The position numbers and the translations under genes were made by a program. 32,033 nucleotides of DNA, taken from assembly GCF_000739875.1 (NCBI RefSeq), contig NZ_BBJR01000058.1, positions 1 through 32,033 of the forward strand, given 5' to 3'. The notes beneath the pieces are model-generated. The model saw nothing but the letters and a program-made list of their open reading frames with translations, was not told the DNA's origin and searched no databases. Below, piece after piece: positions 8,829 through 17,896 of this stretch; position 1 is the stretch's first letter, and each line of letters starts with the position of its first letter. This DNA comes from Comamonas aquatica NBRC 14918 (lineage in GTDB: Bacteria > Pseudomonadota > Gammaproteobacteria > Burkholderiales > Burkholderiaceae_C).

Positions 8829-9221
8829 ATGAACAGTGACAAGCCGGTCGAGGTGGCACAGTCGGTGGCCGTGCCCAGCGCGCAGGCGTGGAGCGTGGTG
8901 TGTTTGTGCGCGGCGTGGTGCGGGGTCTGCCGCCAGTACGAGGTCGAGTTTCGTGCGATGCAGCAACAGCTCCCGCAGGTGCGTTTCGTGTGGCTGGATG
9001 TGGAGGATGAGGAGGAGTTGGTTGGTGAGCTCGACGTCGAAACCTTCCCCACACTGTTGATCGCACACCTGGATCGCCCCATGTTTCTGGGGCCGCTGCT
9101 GCCGCAAATCAAGGTGCTGGAGCGCTTGCTGGCCTCGCTGCAAGAGGCGCAGGCCGCTTCGCCAGGGCTGCCTGCCGAGGCGGCAGCGCTGTGGCGCCGC
9201 ATTGCGGCGCAGCTGGCTTGA
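8829..9221 (+). CDS. Thioredoxin-fold protein
   Basis: 130 aa. Contains the thioredoxin active site WCGVC (Trp30-Cys34, redox pair Cys31/Cys34) and the cis-proline segment FPTLLI (Pro74), so the redox core is intact. The C-terminal 40 residues form an Ala/Leu-rich helix unlike classical thioredoxin. No signal peptide is seen, so it is probably cytoplasmic. It stands alone between two terminator-bearing regions, upstream of the rimP promoter. GGGAG 9 nt before the ATG serves as Shine-Dalgarno. The exact partner or role is unknown; a general disulfide reductase is the simplest guess. Confidence 0.75.
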   Translation: MNSDKPVEVAQSVAVPSAQAWSVVCLCAAWCGVCRQYEVEFRAMQQQLPQVRFVWLDVEDEEELVGELDVETFPTLLIAHLDRPMFLGPLLPQIKVLERLLASLQEAQAASPGLPAEAAALWRRIAAQLA

Positions 9222-9249
9222 ATCCTCTTAGTATTTGCAACGCTTGACA

Positions 9250-9277
9250 TTGCGAATCAATGCTTTGCGGCTACAAT
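9250..9277 (+). promoter_or_regulatory. Probable promoter of the rimP-nusA-infB cluster
   Basis: TTGCGA (9250-9255) and TACAAT (9272-9277) are spaced by 16 bp. A better -35 hexamer, TTGACA at 9244-9249, sits 22 bp from the same -10. Transcription would begin near 9284, about 130 nt before the rimP start. Confidence 0.5.
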
Positions 9278-9296
9278 ACGGCATTCACGACCAAAC

Positions 9297-9324
9297 GGGC
9301 GGGTATTCACCGCCCTTTTTTTTT
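9297..9324 (+). terminator. Intrinsic terminator in the rimP leader
   Basis: GGGCGG (9297-9302), loop of 7, CCGCCC (9310-9315), followed by nine T. It lies between the probable promoter (-10 at 9272) and rimP (9414), so it may be an attenuator rather than the end of the previous gene. Confidence 0.8.
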
Positions 9325-9413
9325 GGTCGCTTGCATTTGGAGCTCGAAGCCGCCGGCAAGCAATTGCAGGATGGTTATCGGGTTTTTTGTACTTCCGGGA
9401 TTGAACTGAACAC

Positions 9414-9992
9414 GTGGCACTACAGCAAATTGTTGAACAAACCGTGACGGGTCTGGGCTATGACCTGGTGGAGATCGAGCGGTCCGCAGGCGGGCTGCTG
9501 CGCATCACCATCGACCTGCCCTGGCAGGCGCCTGCAGAGGACGTCGAGCCTGTGCCCGAGGCCTTTGTGACCGTGGAAGACTGCGAGAAGGTCACGCGCC
9601 AACTGCAATTTGCGCTGGAAGTGGATGGTGTCGACTACAACCGCCTGGAAGTTTCTTCGCCCGGCATTGATCGCCCTTTGCGCCATGAAATGGACTTTGT
9701 CCGATTCGTCGGTGCCGAAATCGACATTACCCTGAAGGAAGCCATCGGTGCGGCCGGCGGTGGTGTGGTAAATGCCAATCGCAAGAAGTTCCGGGGCACG
9801 CTGGAGCGTGCGGAAGCGGGTGGCTGGCAGATCGTGTGGAGTGACGAGCCCCCACGCAAGCCCGGACAGAAGGTGAGCAAGAAGCGTGAGCCCGCGCCCC
9901 TGCAGGCCATGGGTTTCACGCTGGATGAATTGCGCGAGGCGCGCCTGGCCCCCGTGGTGAACTTCAAGGGTCGTGGCGCCAAGCCCGCGTGA
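9414..9992 (+). CDS. rimP: Ribosome maturation factor RimP
   Basis: 192 aa, GTG start at 9414. RimP assists maturation of the 30S subunit. The sequence shows the two family domains: an N-terminal alpha/beta domain (IVEQTVTGLGYDLVEIERSA, then VEVSSPGIDRPL-type core reading LEVSSPGIDRPLRHEMDFVR, about residues 78-97) and a C-terminal SH3-like part, which here carries an inserted Gly/Lys-rich stretch. It is a little longer than the E. coli protein (about 150 aa) because of these insertions. First gene of the rimP-nusA-infB-rbfA-truB cluster, an order conserved in proteobacteria. Shine-Dalgarno is weak. Confidence 0.92.
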   Translation: MALQQIVEQTVTGLGYDLVEIERSAGGLLRITIDLPWQAPAEDVEPVPEAFVTVEDCEKVTRQLQFALEVDGVDYNRLEVSSPGIDRPLRHEMDFVRFVGAEIDITLKEAIGAAGGGVVNANRKKFRGTLERAEAGGWQIVWSDEPPRKPGQKVSKKREPAPLQAMGFTLDELREARLAPVVNFKGRGAKPA

Positions 9993-10073
9993 CAGGCAAG
10001 TCAGTTAGCTAACAAGGTGAAGGTGCCTGTCCGGTGCCACCGCTTGAAAGATTGAAATTAGGAGAGTCATCGC

Positions 10074-11561
10074 ATGAACCGCGAACTGTTGATGTTGGTT
10101 GAAGCCATTTCGCGCGAGAAGAACGTAGAACGCGATGTGGTGTTTGGCGCAGTGGAGCTGGCCTTGGCGCAAGCGACCAAGAAGCTGTACGAAGGCGAAG
10201 TGGACATCCGCGTGGCGATCGACCGCGAAAGCGGTGAATACGACACCTTCCGCCGCTGGGTGGTGGTGCCGGACGATGCCGGCCTGCAAAATCCCGAAGC
10301 CGAGGAAATGCTGATGGATGCCGAAGAGCGCGTGCCCGGCATCCAGGTGGGTGAGTTCATCGAAGAACAGATCGAATCGCTGCCCATCGGCCGCATTGGT
10401 GCGATGACCGCCAAGCAGGTGATCCTGCAGAAGATCCGCGATGCCGAGCGCGAAATGCTGCTCAATGAATTCATGGCTCGCGGCGAGAAGATTTTCACCG
10501 GCACCGTCAAGCGCATGGACAAGGGCGACATCATCGTCGAATCCGGTCGTGTAGAAGGCCGCCTGCGTCGCAGCGAGATGATCCCCAAGGAAAACCTGCG
10601 CAACGGCGACCGCGTGCGCGCCATGATCATGGAAGTGGACCTGACCCTGCGTGGCGCACCCATCGTGCTGTCGCGCTCGGCGCCCGAGTTCATGATCGAG
10701 CTGTTCCGCAACGAAGTGCCAGAAATCGAGCAAGGTCTATTGGAAATCAAGAGCTGCGCACGTGATCCCGGCAGCCGTGCCAAGATTGCGGTCATTTCGC
10801 ACGACAAGCGCGTCGACCCCATCGGCACCTGCGTGGGCGTGCGTGGTACCCGCGTGAACGCTGTGACGACCGAACTGGCCGGTGAGCGTGTGGACATCGT
10901 GCTGTGGTCGGAAGACCCCGCGCAGTTCGTGATCGGTGCGCTGGCACCCGCGAATGTCTCTTCTATCGTTGTGGATGAAGAGAAGCATGCGATGGATGTG
11001 GTGGTGGATGAGGAGAATCTCGCCATCGCTATCGGCCGTGGTGGTCAGAACGTGCGCCTGGCTTCCGAGCTGACCGGCTGGAAGATCAACATCATGGACG
11101 CGGCGGAGTCGGCGCAAAAGCACGCGGAAGAAACCGATTCCGCACGCAAGCTGTTCATGGAAAAGCTGGACGTGGACGAAGAGCTGGCTTCCATCCTGGT
11201 GGAAGAGGGCTTCAGCAGCCTGGAAGAAGTGGCCTATGTGCCGCTGTCCGAGATGCTGGAAATCGAGGCTTTCGATGAGGAAACCGTGACCGAGTTGCGT
11301 GCCCGTGCCAAGGATGCGCTGCTGACCATGGAAATTGCTCAGGAAGAAAGCGTCAGCGAGGTCTCCCAGGACCTGCGTGAGTTGGAGGGTCTGACACCTG
11401 AGCTGGTGGCCAAGCTGGCCGCTGGTGGCGTGCAGACACGTGATGATTTGGCCGATTTGGCCATCGATGAACTGACCGAATTGACCGGTCAAACCGCTGA
11501 CGAGGCCAAGGCCTTGATCATGAAGGCGCGTGAACATTGGTTCACGGACGGTCAGGAATAA
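10074..11561 (+). CDS. nusA: Transcription elongation/termination factor NusA
   Basis: 495 aa, the same length as E. coli NusA. Binds RNA polymerase and modulates pausing, termination and antitermination. Domains in order: N-terminal polymerase-binding domain ([20 protein letters not shown] onward), S1 domain (about 135-200, [20 protein letters not shown]), two KH domains ([20 protein letters not shown]; then [20 protein letters not shown]), and two C-terminal helix-hairpin acidic repeats ([20 protein letters not shown] and [20 protein letters not shown]). AGGAG 9 nt before the ATG is a strong ribosome site. 81 bp separate it from rimP and 24 bp from infB. Confidence 0.97.
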   Translation: MNRELLMLVEAISREKNVERDVVFGAVELALAQATKKLYEGEVDIRVAIDRESGEYDTFRRWVVVPDDAGLQNPEAEEMLMDAEERVPGIQVGEFIEEQIESLPIGRIGAMTAKQVILQKIRDAEREMLLNEFMARGEKIFTGTVKRMDKGDIIVESGRVEGRLRRSEMIPKENLRNGDRVRAMIMEVDLTLRGAPIVLSRSAPEFMIELFRNEVPEIEQGLLEIKSCARDPGSRAKIAVISHDKRVDPIGTCVGVRGTRVNAVTTELAGERVDIVLWSEDPAQFVIGALAPANVSSIVVDEEKHAMDVVVDEENLAIAIGRGGQNVRLASELTGWKINIMDAAESAQKHAEETDSARKLFMEKLDVDEELASILVEEGFSSLEEVAYVPLSEMLEIEAFDEETVTELRARAKDALLTMEIAQEESVSEVSQDLRELEGLTPELVAKLAAGGVQTRDDLADLAIDELTELTGQTADEAKALIMKAREHWFTDGQE

Positions 11562-11585
11562 GGGTCAGGGAGGATCGAACGGAGT

Positions 11586-14423
11586 ATGTCTTTGAACACT
11601 GTTGCAGAGTTCGCCAGCGAACTGAAAAAATCCCCTGAGACCCTGTTGGAACAACTGAAGGCCGCCGGAGTAGCCAAGAGTTCCAGCACTGACGCCTTGA
11701 CCGATACGGACAAGCAGATGCTGCTGTCGTACCTGAAGGCCAGCCATGGCTCTGATGCCGATGGCAAGAAGAAGATCACGCTGACCAAGAAGTCCACCAG
11801 CGAGATCAAGCAGGCCGATGCCACTGGCAAGGCCCGCACCATCCAGGTGGAAGTGCGCAAGAAGCGCACCTTCATCAAGCGCGACGACACCCCCGAGGTG
11901 GCTGCCGAAGCAGCCGCCCGCTCTGCACAAGCTGCGCAAGTCACCCAGGACCTGGTTCGCCGGGAAGAGGAAGTGCGCAAGCAGGCAGAGATGATCAATC
12001 AACAGGAACAGGAATTGGCCAAAGAACGCCAAGAACGCGAAGAGCGCGAACGCAAGGAACGCGAAGCTGAAGAGCGTGCGCGCGCCTATGCCGAAGCTGA
12101 GGCTGCCAAGCAGCGTCAAGCCAAGGAAGCCCAAAAGGAAGCCGCTGCAGGCAACGCAGCGTTTGCAGAAGCCCGTGCCAAGGCGCAAGCCGATGCCCGT
12201 GCCAAGGCCGACGAAGAGTCGCGCCAGCGCCAGGCTGAAGAAGCGGCACGTGCCAAGGACCTGGAAGACCGTCGCCGCAAGGCGCTGGCTGAGGCCGAAG
12301 CTATCCGCGCCATGATGGCAGCCCCCAAGAAGGTGCTGGTGGCCAAGAAGCCTGAAGAGCCCAAGAAGGCGGCTCCTGTGGCCGATGCCAAGAAGGCCGC
12401 GCCGTCCAAGGATGCCAAGCCCGCAGTGGCTGGTGCCGCCAAGGACAAGGATGCGGCTGGTGCAGCGCGCGGCGGCAAGGACAAGGAAGTCAAGTCGTCC
12501 AAGCTGTCTTCGAGCTGGAGCAACGATGCGCCCGGCAAGAAGAAGGAAATCAAGACCCGTGGCGACAGCTCCGGTGGTGTGGGTGGCCGCTCCAACTGGC
12601 GCGGTGGTCCCAAGGGTCGCCGTGGCGATCGCAACGACCAGCAACAACAGCAACAGCAAGAATTCCGCGCACTGGAAATTTCTGTGCCCGAGACCATCAC
12701 CGTGGCCGAATTGGCCCACAAGATGGCCGTGAAGGCGTCCGAGCTGATCAAGGTGCTGATGAAGATGGGCCAGATGGTCACCATCAACCAGCCGCTGGAC
12801 CAGGACACCGCCATGATCGTGGTGGAAGAAATGGGCCACACCGCGAAGATCGCCGCGCTGGATTCTCCGGAAGCCTTCAGCGAAGAGGACACGTCCAAGT
12901 ACACCGGCGAGTTGCTGCCACGCGCCCCTGTGGTGACCGTGATGGGCCACGTGGACCACGGCAAGACCTCGCTGCTGGACTACATCCGTCGCTCCAAGGT
13001 GGCGTCGGGCGAAGCCGGTGGCATCACCCAGCACATCGGTGCCTACCACGTGGAAACACCCCGCGGCATCGTGACCTTCCTGGACACTCCCGGCCACGAG
13101 GCGTTCACCGCCATGCGTGCCCGCGGTGCACAGTCCACCGACATCGTGATTCTGGTGTGCGCGGCCGACGACGGCGTGATGCCCCAGACCAAGGAAGCCA
13201 TCAAGCACGCCAAGGCGGCAGGTGTTCCTATCGTGGTGGCCATCACCAAGGCTGACAAACCCGAAGCCAACCCCGAGCGCGTCAAGCAAGAGCTGGTGGT
13301 GGAAGAGGTGCTGCCCGAAGAGTACGGCGGTGATTCGCCCTTCGTGGCCGTGTCGTCGAAGACCGGCATGGGCATCGACGAACTGCTGGAGCAGGTGCTG
13401 CTGCAGGCCGAAGTGCTGGAACTGCGCGCCCCGGTGGACGCTTCCGCCAAGGGTCTGGTCATCGAAGCCCAGCTGGACAAGGGCCGCGGCTCCGTGGCCA
13501 CCGTGCTGGTGCAGTCGGGTACGCTGAATGTCGGCGATGTGGTGCTGGCCGGTCAGACCTATGGCCGCGTGCGCGCCATGCTGGACGAAAACGGCAAGAA
13601 CACCAAGTCGGCCGGTCCTTCCATCCCCGTGGAAATCCAGGGCCTGTCCGACGTGCCTTTGGCCGGCGACGACTTCATGGTCATGGCCGACGAGCGCCGT
13701 GCCCGCGAAATCGCCACCTACCGTGCCGGTAAGTTCCGCAACACCAAGCTGGCCAAGCAGCAAGCCGCCAAGCTGGAGAACATGTTCTCCGACATGACCG
13801 CGGGCAACGTACAGACCCTGCCGCTGATCATCAAGGCCGACGTGCAAGGCTCGCAGGAAGCACTGGCGACCTCGCTGCTCAAGCTGTCGACCGACGAAGT
13901 CAAGGTGCAGATCGTCTACTCCGGCGTGGGTGGTATTTCCGAATCCGACGTCAACCTGGCGCTGGCTTCCAAGGCCATCATCATCGGCTTCAACGTCCGT
14001 GCCGACGCCCAGGCCCGCAAGACGGCCGAAGGCAATGACGTGGATCTGCGCTACTACAACATCATCTACGATGCCGTGGATGAGGTGAAGTCCGCCATGT
14101 CCGGCATGCTGGCCCCCGAGAAGCGCGAAGAGATCATCGGTATGGCCGAGATCCGCACCGTGTTCGTGGCCTCCAAGATCGGTACCGTGGCCGGTTCGTA
14201 CATCACCCAGGGTCACGTCACCCGCAGCGCGCACTTCCGCCTGCTGCGCGACAACGTGGTCATCTACACGGGCGAAATCGAATCGCTGCGCCGTCTGAAG
14301 GACGATGTCAAGGAAGTCAAGGAAGGCTTCGAGTGCGGTATCAAGCTGCGCAACTACAACGACATCCGCGAAGGCGACGTGCTGGAAGTGTTCGAAATCA
14401 AGGAAATCGCGCGTACGCTGTAA
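11586..14423 (+). CDS. infB: Translation initiation factor IF-2
   Basis: 945 aa GTPase that brings initiator tRNA to the 30S subunit. Domains: IF2_N at the start, then a long Lys/Glu/Ala/Arg-rich helical linker (about 100-350, including a run of seven Gln), a second IF2_N (about 365-415), the GTPase domain with G1 GHVDHGKT (454-461) and G3 DTPGHEAF, then the C-terminal IF2 domains ending near [10 protein letters not shown]. The G4 motif reads TKAD instead of NKxD and G5 reads SSK instead of SAK. Length is in the usual range for long bacterial IF-2. Good ribosome site (GGAG) just before the ATG. Confidence 0.97.
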   Translation: MSLNTVAEFASELKKSPETLLEQLKAAGVAKSSSTDALTDTDKQMLLSYLKASHGSDADGKKKITLTKKSTSEIKQADATGKARTIQVEVRKKRTFIKRDDTPEVAAEAAARSAQAAQVTQDLVRREEEVRKQAEMINQQEQELAKERQEREERERKEREAEERARAYAEAEAAKQRQAKEAQKEAAAGNAAFAEARAKAQADARAKADEESRQRQAEEAARAKDLEDRRRKALAEAEAIRAMMAAPKKVLVAKKPEEPKKAAPVADAKKAAPSKDAKPAVAGAAKDKDAAGAARGGKDKEVKSSKLSSSWSNDAPGKKKEIKTRGDSSGGVGGRSNWRGGPKGRRGDRNDQQQQQQQEFRALEISVPETITVAELAHKMAVKASELIKVLMKMGQMVTINQPLDQDTAMIVVEEMGHTAKIAALDSPEAFSEEDTSKYTGELLPRAPVVTVMGHVDHGKTSLLDYIRRSKVASGEAGGITQHIGAYHVETPRGIVTFLDTPGHEAFTAMRARGAQSTDIVILVCAADDGVMPQTKEAIKHAKAAGVPIVVAITKADKPEANPERVKQELVVEEVLPEEYGGDSPFVAVSSKTGMGIDELLEQVLLQAEVLELRAPVDASAKGLVIEAQLDKGRGSVATVLVQSGTLNVGDVVLAGQTYGRVRAMLDENGKNTKSAGPSIPVEIQGLSDVPLAGDDFMVMADERRAREIATYRAGKFRNTKLAKQQAAKLENMFSDMTAGNVQTLPLIIKADVQGSQEALATSLLKLSTDEVKVQIVYSGVGGISESDVNLALASKAIIIGFNVRADAQARKTAEGNDVDLRYYNIIYDAVDEVKSAMSGMLAPEKREEIIGMAEIRTVFVASKIGTVAGSYITQGHVTRSAHFRLLRDNVVIYTGEIESLRRLKDDVKEVKEGFECGIKLRNYNDIREGDVLEVFEIKEIARTL

Positions 14424-14426
14424 ACC

Positions 14427-14507
14427 ATAGCTGCCAGCGCTGATGAATAAAGGGTTTGAAGGTCGAAAGACTTTCAAACCCTTATCTGACTAGCGCTACA
14501 AGCTCAT
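14427..14507. repeat. 81-bp imperfect palindrome (element A) between infB and rbfA
   Basis: Outer arms AGCTGCCAGCGCT (14429-14441) and the roughly complementary TAGCGCTACAAGCTCAT; inner stem AAGGGTTTGAAGGTC (14450-14464) with GACTTTCAAACCCTT (14469-14483), 15 bp with one wobble pair, capped by a GAAA tetraloop. No T-run follows. The same outer core and inner AGGGTTT-type sequence recur at 23487 and 25397, so it belongs to a dispersed family. It lies inside an operon, so it cannot be a full terminator here; mRNA processing or stability is a possible effect. Confidence 0.8.
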
Positions 14508-14515
14508 AATTTTTA

Positions 14516-14899
14516 ATGGCACCCAAACGTAAATCTGCTGCCCCCAATCGCAGCTTCAAAGTTTCCGACCAGATCCAGCGTGATCTGGCGGAGCTGATCG
14601 CGCGCGAGTTGAAGGACCCGCGCGTGGGCATGGTCACCCTGCAAGGCGTGGAAGTCACGCCCGACTATGCGCACGCCAAGGTGTACTTCAGCCTGCTGAT
14701 CGGTGATCCGGATGAGACGCAGGCTGCGCTCAATCAGGCCGCAGGCTTTCTGCGCAACGGCTTGTTCAAGCGCCTGCACATCCACACCGTGCCCACCTTG
14801 CATTTCATCTACGACCGCACGACCGAGCGGGCCGCCGACATGAATGCCTTGATTGCCAAGGCTGTGGCGTCACGCGGACCGGAAGACGAGGTCCAGTAA
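14516..14899 (+). CDS. rbfA: Ribosome-binding factor RbfA
   Basis: 127 aa. Cold-shock-type factor that binds the 30S subunit during 16S rRNA 5'-end maturation. The single KH-like domain is recognisable: [50 protein letters not shown] and the conserved C-terminal [20 protein letters not shown]. No Shine-Dalgarno is visible in front of the ATG at 14516, which comes only 8 bp after the palindromic element. Two nucleotides separate it from truB. Confidence 0.93.
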   Translation: MAPKRKSAAPNRSFKVSDQIQRDLAELIARELKDPRVGMVTLQGVEVTPDYAHAKVYFSLLIGDPDETQAALNQAAGFLRNGLFKRLHIHTVPTLHFIYDRTTERAADMNALIAKAVASRGPEDEVQ

Positions 14900-14901
14900 G
14901 C

Positions 14902-15867
14902 ATGACTGCCACTCGCACACGGGTGCAGCGGCGCCCTGTGCACGGGGTGGTGCTGCTCGACAAACCGCTGGGCCTTTCCAGCAACGACGCTTTGCAGAAG
15001 GTGAAGTGGTTGTTGCGTGCCGAAAAGGCCGGCCACACTGGAACTTTGGACCCCCTGGCCACCGGCGTGCTGCCGCTGTGCTTCGGGGCGGCCACCAAAT
15101 TTAGCCAACTGCAGCTGGACGCGCCCAAGACCTATATCGCCATCGCCCGCCTGGGACAGACCACGACCACGGCCGATGCCGAGGGCGAGGTGCTGCGTGA
15201 GCGTGCCGTGGACCTGCCCGCCATCACCCCCGAGGTGCTGGCCCAGGTGCGCGCGCGCTTCACCGGACCCATCCAGCAAGTGCCGCCCATGTACAGCGCA
15301 CTGAAGAAGGATGGCAAGGCGCTGTATGAATATGCGCGCGCCGGCATTGAAATCGAACGCCCTGCACGCGACGTGACCATTCATGCACTGGACATCGTTT
15401 TGTGCCAGGATGCCGACGGTCGGGATGCGTTGCAACTGACCGTGACCTGCAGCAAAGGCACATACATTCGTACGCTGGCAGAGGACGTGGGCGAGGCGCT
15501 GGGTTGCGGCGCTCACCTGCGTTCGCTGCGTCGTACCGATACGGGCGGCATTGGTGTCGATCGTTGCATCACTTTGGATGCCTTGATCGCCATGCCCGAA
15601 GCAGAGCGCATGCACGTGGTGCAGCCGGCAGATTGCCTGCTGCATGCCCACACCCGCATCACGCTCGATGCGCGCGAAAGCGGCCGGTTTCTGACCGGGC
15701 TGCGTCGCCGTGGTGATTGGCCCGATGCCGAGGCCGTTGCCATTTACGGAGATGAACCGCGCGCCTTGCTGGGTGTGGGGCACATCACAAGTGGGGAGCT
15801 GATACCCGATCGCCTGCTCAGCCCCCTAGAAATTCAACAAATTTTGGAAGGCACGCCGCGCGCATAA
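14902..15867 (+). CDS. truB: tRNA pseudouridine(55) synthase TruB
   Basis: 321 aa. Isomerises U55 to pseudouridine in the T-loop of tRNAs. The catalytic aspartate is Asp50 in HTGTLDPLATGVLP; further family blocks are RPVHGVVLLDKPLGLSSNDA at the start, TKFSQLQLDAPKTYIAIARL, and the KGTYIRTLAEDVGEALGCGA block. A C-terminal PUA-like tail follows. Length fits the family (about 310). Immediately follows rbfA, as in most proteobacteria. Confidence 0.95.
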   Translation: MTATRTRVQRRPVHGVVLLDKPLGLSSNDALQKVKWLLRAEKAGHTGTLDPLATGVLPLCFGAATKFSQLQLDAPKTYIAIARLGQTTTTADAEGEVLRERAVDLPAITPEVLAQVRARFTGPIQQVPPMYSALKKDGKALYEYARAGIEIERPARDVTIHALDIVLCQDADGRDALQLTVTCSKGTYIRTLAEDVGEALGCGAHLRSLRRTDTGGIGVDRCITLDALIAMPEAERMHVVQPADCLLHAHTRITLDARESGRFLTGLRRRGDWPDAEAVAIYGDEPRALLGVGHITSGELIPDRLLSPLEIQQILEGTPRA

Positions 15868-15891
15868 GTGCCGTGGCAATTTGGAAACCCT

Positions 15892-17718
15892 ATGAGCAAA
15901 GAAATCCGCAACATCGCCATCATTGCGCACGTTGACCATGGCAAGACCACCATGGTGGACCAGCTGCTGCGCCAGTCCGGTACTTTCGCCGAGCACGAAA
16001 AAGTCGTGGACACCGTGATGGACAACCACGCCATCGAACGTGAGCGCGGCATCACCATCTTGGCCAAGAACTGTGCCGTGTCCTGGAAGGACACCCACAT
16101 CAACATCCTCGACACACCCGGCCACGCGGACTTCGGCGGTGAAGTGGAACGTGCCCTGTCCATGGTGGACGGTGTGGTGCTGCTGATCGACGCGCAGGAA
16201 GGCCCCATGCCCCAGACGCGCTTCGTGACCAAGAAGGCCCTGGCCCTGGGCCTGCGCCCCATCGTGGTGGTGAACAAGGTGGACAAGCCGGGTGCCAACC
16301 CCGACAAGGTGATCAACGCCGCGTTCGACCTGTTCGACAAGCTGGGTGCCACCGACGAGCAGCTGGACTTCCCCGTGGTGTACGCCTCGGGCATCAACGG
16401 CTGGTCGTCCAAGGAAGAGGGCGAACCCGGCGCCAAGTGGGGCGAGGACATGTCCGCCCTGTTTGACACTATTCTGGAGCACGTGCCTTCCGTGAAGGGC
16501 GACGCTGCGGCACCTCTGCAGCTGCAGATCTCGGCGCTGGACTACTCGACGTTCGTGGGCCGTATCGGCGTGGGCCGCATCACCCAGGGCACGATCAAGC
16601 CCGGTCAGCAAGTGACCGTGATGGCGGGCCCTGAAGGCAAGCCCTACACCGGCAAGATCAACCAGGTGCACACCTTCCAGGGTCTGGACCGCGTGCAGGC
16701 GTCCGAAGCCGGTCCTTCCGAGATCGTGCTGATCAGCGGTATTGAAAACATCGGTATCGGCGAAACCGTGACCGACACGGCCAATCCCCAGCCTCTGCCG
16801 ATGCTGAAGATTGACGAACCCACGCTGACCATGAACTTCTGCGTGAACACCTCGCCCCTGGCAGGTCGTGAAGGCAAGTTCGTGACCAGCCGCCAGATCT
16901 GGGACCGTCTGCAAAAGGAACTGCGCTCCAACGTGGCTCTGCGCGTCAAGGAAACCGACGAAGACGGTATCTTTGAAGTCTCCGGCCGTGGTGAACTGCA
17001 CCTGACCATCCTGCTGGAAGAAATGCGCCGCGAAGGCTACGAGCTGGCCGTGTCCAAGCCCCGCGTGGTGATGCAGATGATCAACGGCGAAAAGCACGAG
17101 CCCATCGAGCTGGTGACAGCCGACATCGAAGAAGGCCACCAAGGCGGCGTGATGCAAGCCCTGGGCGAGCGCAAGGGCGAGCTGGTGAACATGGAGCCCG
17201 ATGGACGCGGTCGTGTGCGTCTGGAATACCGCATTCCTGCGCGTGGCCTGATCGGTTTCACCAACGAATTCCTGAACCTGACCCGTGGCTCCGGCCTGAT
17301 TGCCAACATCTTCGACAGCTACGAACCCCACAAGGGCGACATCGGTGGCCGCAAGAACGGCGTGCTGATTTCCATGGACGACGGTGAAATCTTCACCTAC
17401 GCCCTGGGCAAGCTGGACGACCGTGGCCGCATGTTCGTCAAGGCCGGCGACCCCGTGTACGAAGGCATGATCATCGGCATCCACAGCCGCGACAACGACC
17501 TGGTGGTGAACGCCACGCGTACCAAGCAGCTGACCAACTTCCGTGTGTCCGGCAAGGAAGACGCGATCAAGATCACGCCCCCCATCGACCTGTCGCTGGA
17601 ATACGGTGTGGAATTCATCGAAGACGACGAGCTGCTGGAAATCACCCCCACCAGCCTGCGCGTGCGCAAGCGCCACCTGAAGGAACACGACCGCAAGCGC
17701 GCCAGCCGTGAATCCTGA
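15892..17718 (+). CDS. typA: Ribosome-associated translational GTPase TypA/BipA
   Basis: 608 aa from ATG 15892 (E. coli 607); the open frame extends to 15868, but MSKEIRNIAIIAHVDHGKTT is the conserved start and GGAA lies 6 nt upstream of it. The EF-G-like GTPase acts in 50S assembly and stress or cold adaptation. G1 AHVDHGKT, G2 region ERERGITI, G3 DTPGHADF, G4 NKVD are all canonical. The C-terminal TypA-specific domain includes RIPARGLIGFTNEFLNLTRG. Only 24 bp behind truB, so probably co-transcribed with the cluster. Confidence 0.96.
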   Translation: MSKEIRNIAIIAHVDHGKTTMVDQLLRQSGTFAEHEKVVDTVMDNHAIERERGITILAKNCAVSWKDTHINILDTPGHADFGGEVERALSMVDGVVLLIDAQEGPMPQTRFVTKKALALGLRPIVVVNKVDKPGANPDKVINAAFDLFDKLGATDEQLDFPVVYASGINGWSSKEEGEPGAKWGEDMSALFDTILEHVPSVKGDAAAPLQLQISALDYSTFVGRIGVGRITQGTIKPGQQVTVMAGPEGKPYTGKINQVHTFQGLDRVQASEAGPSEIVLISGIENIGIGETVTDTANPQPLPMLKIDEPTLTMNFCVNTSPLAGREGKFVTSRQIWDRLQKELRSNVALRVKETDEDGIFEVSGRGELHLTILLEEMRREGYELAVSKPRVVMQMINGEKHEPIELVTADIEEGHQGGVMQALGERKGELVNMEPDGRGRVRLEYRIPARGLIGFTNEFLNLTRGSGLIANIFDSYEPHKGDIGGRKNGVLISMDDGEIFTYALGKLDDRGRMFVKAGDPVYEGMIIGIHSRDNDLVVNATRTKQLTNFRVSGKEDAIKITPPIDLSLEYGVEFIEDDELLEITPTSLRVRKRHLKEHDRKRASRES

Positions 17719-17723
17719 TCTGG

Positions 17724-17800
17724 GGCCTGAACAGGCCGCAGCACCGTTCCGCTAACGGAACGACACTCCCAACGCCATGCAACCGCATGGCGTTGTGCTT
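17724..17800 (+). terminator. Three hairpins in tandem after typA, last one a likely terminator
   Basis: GGCC (17724) with GGCC (17734); CGTTCCG (17745-17751) with CGGAACG (17756-17762), loop CTAA; AACGCCATGC (17771-17780) with GCATGGCGTT (17785-17794), loop AACC, then GTGCTTTGTG. The last is a perfect 10-bp stem. Confidence 0.65.
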
Positions 17801-17896
17801 TGTGGGGGGACTTGGAAGCGCGCGGGGACTGACAGCTTCCAGACAGCACGGCATCGGCAAGATGGAACTCCTATAAGCATATTTGGAGACAACGCC

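Noticed and set aside
11565..14477. Long open frame (about 970 codons) on the minus strand opposite infB
   Set aside because: A product of GC-rich codon bias in infB; the translation is His/Gly/Leu-rich with no family resemblance. Similar antisense frames opposite typA (15826-17688) and guaB (up to 29069) were dropped for the same reason.
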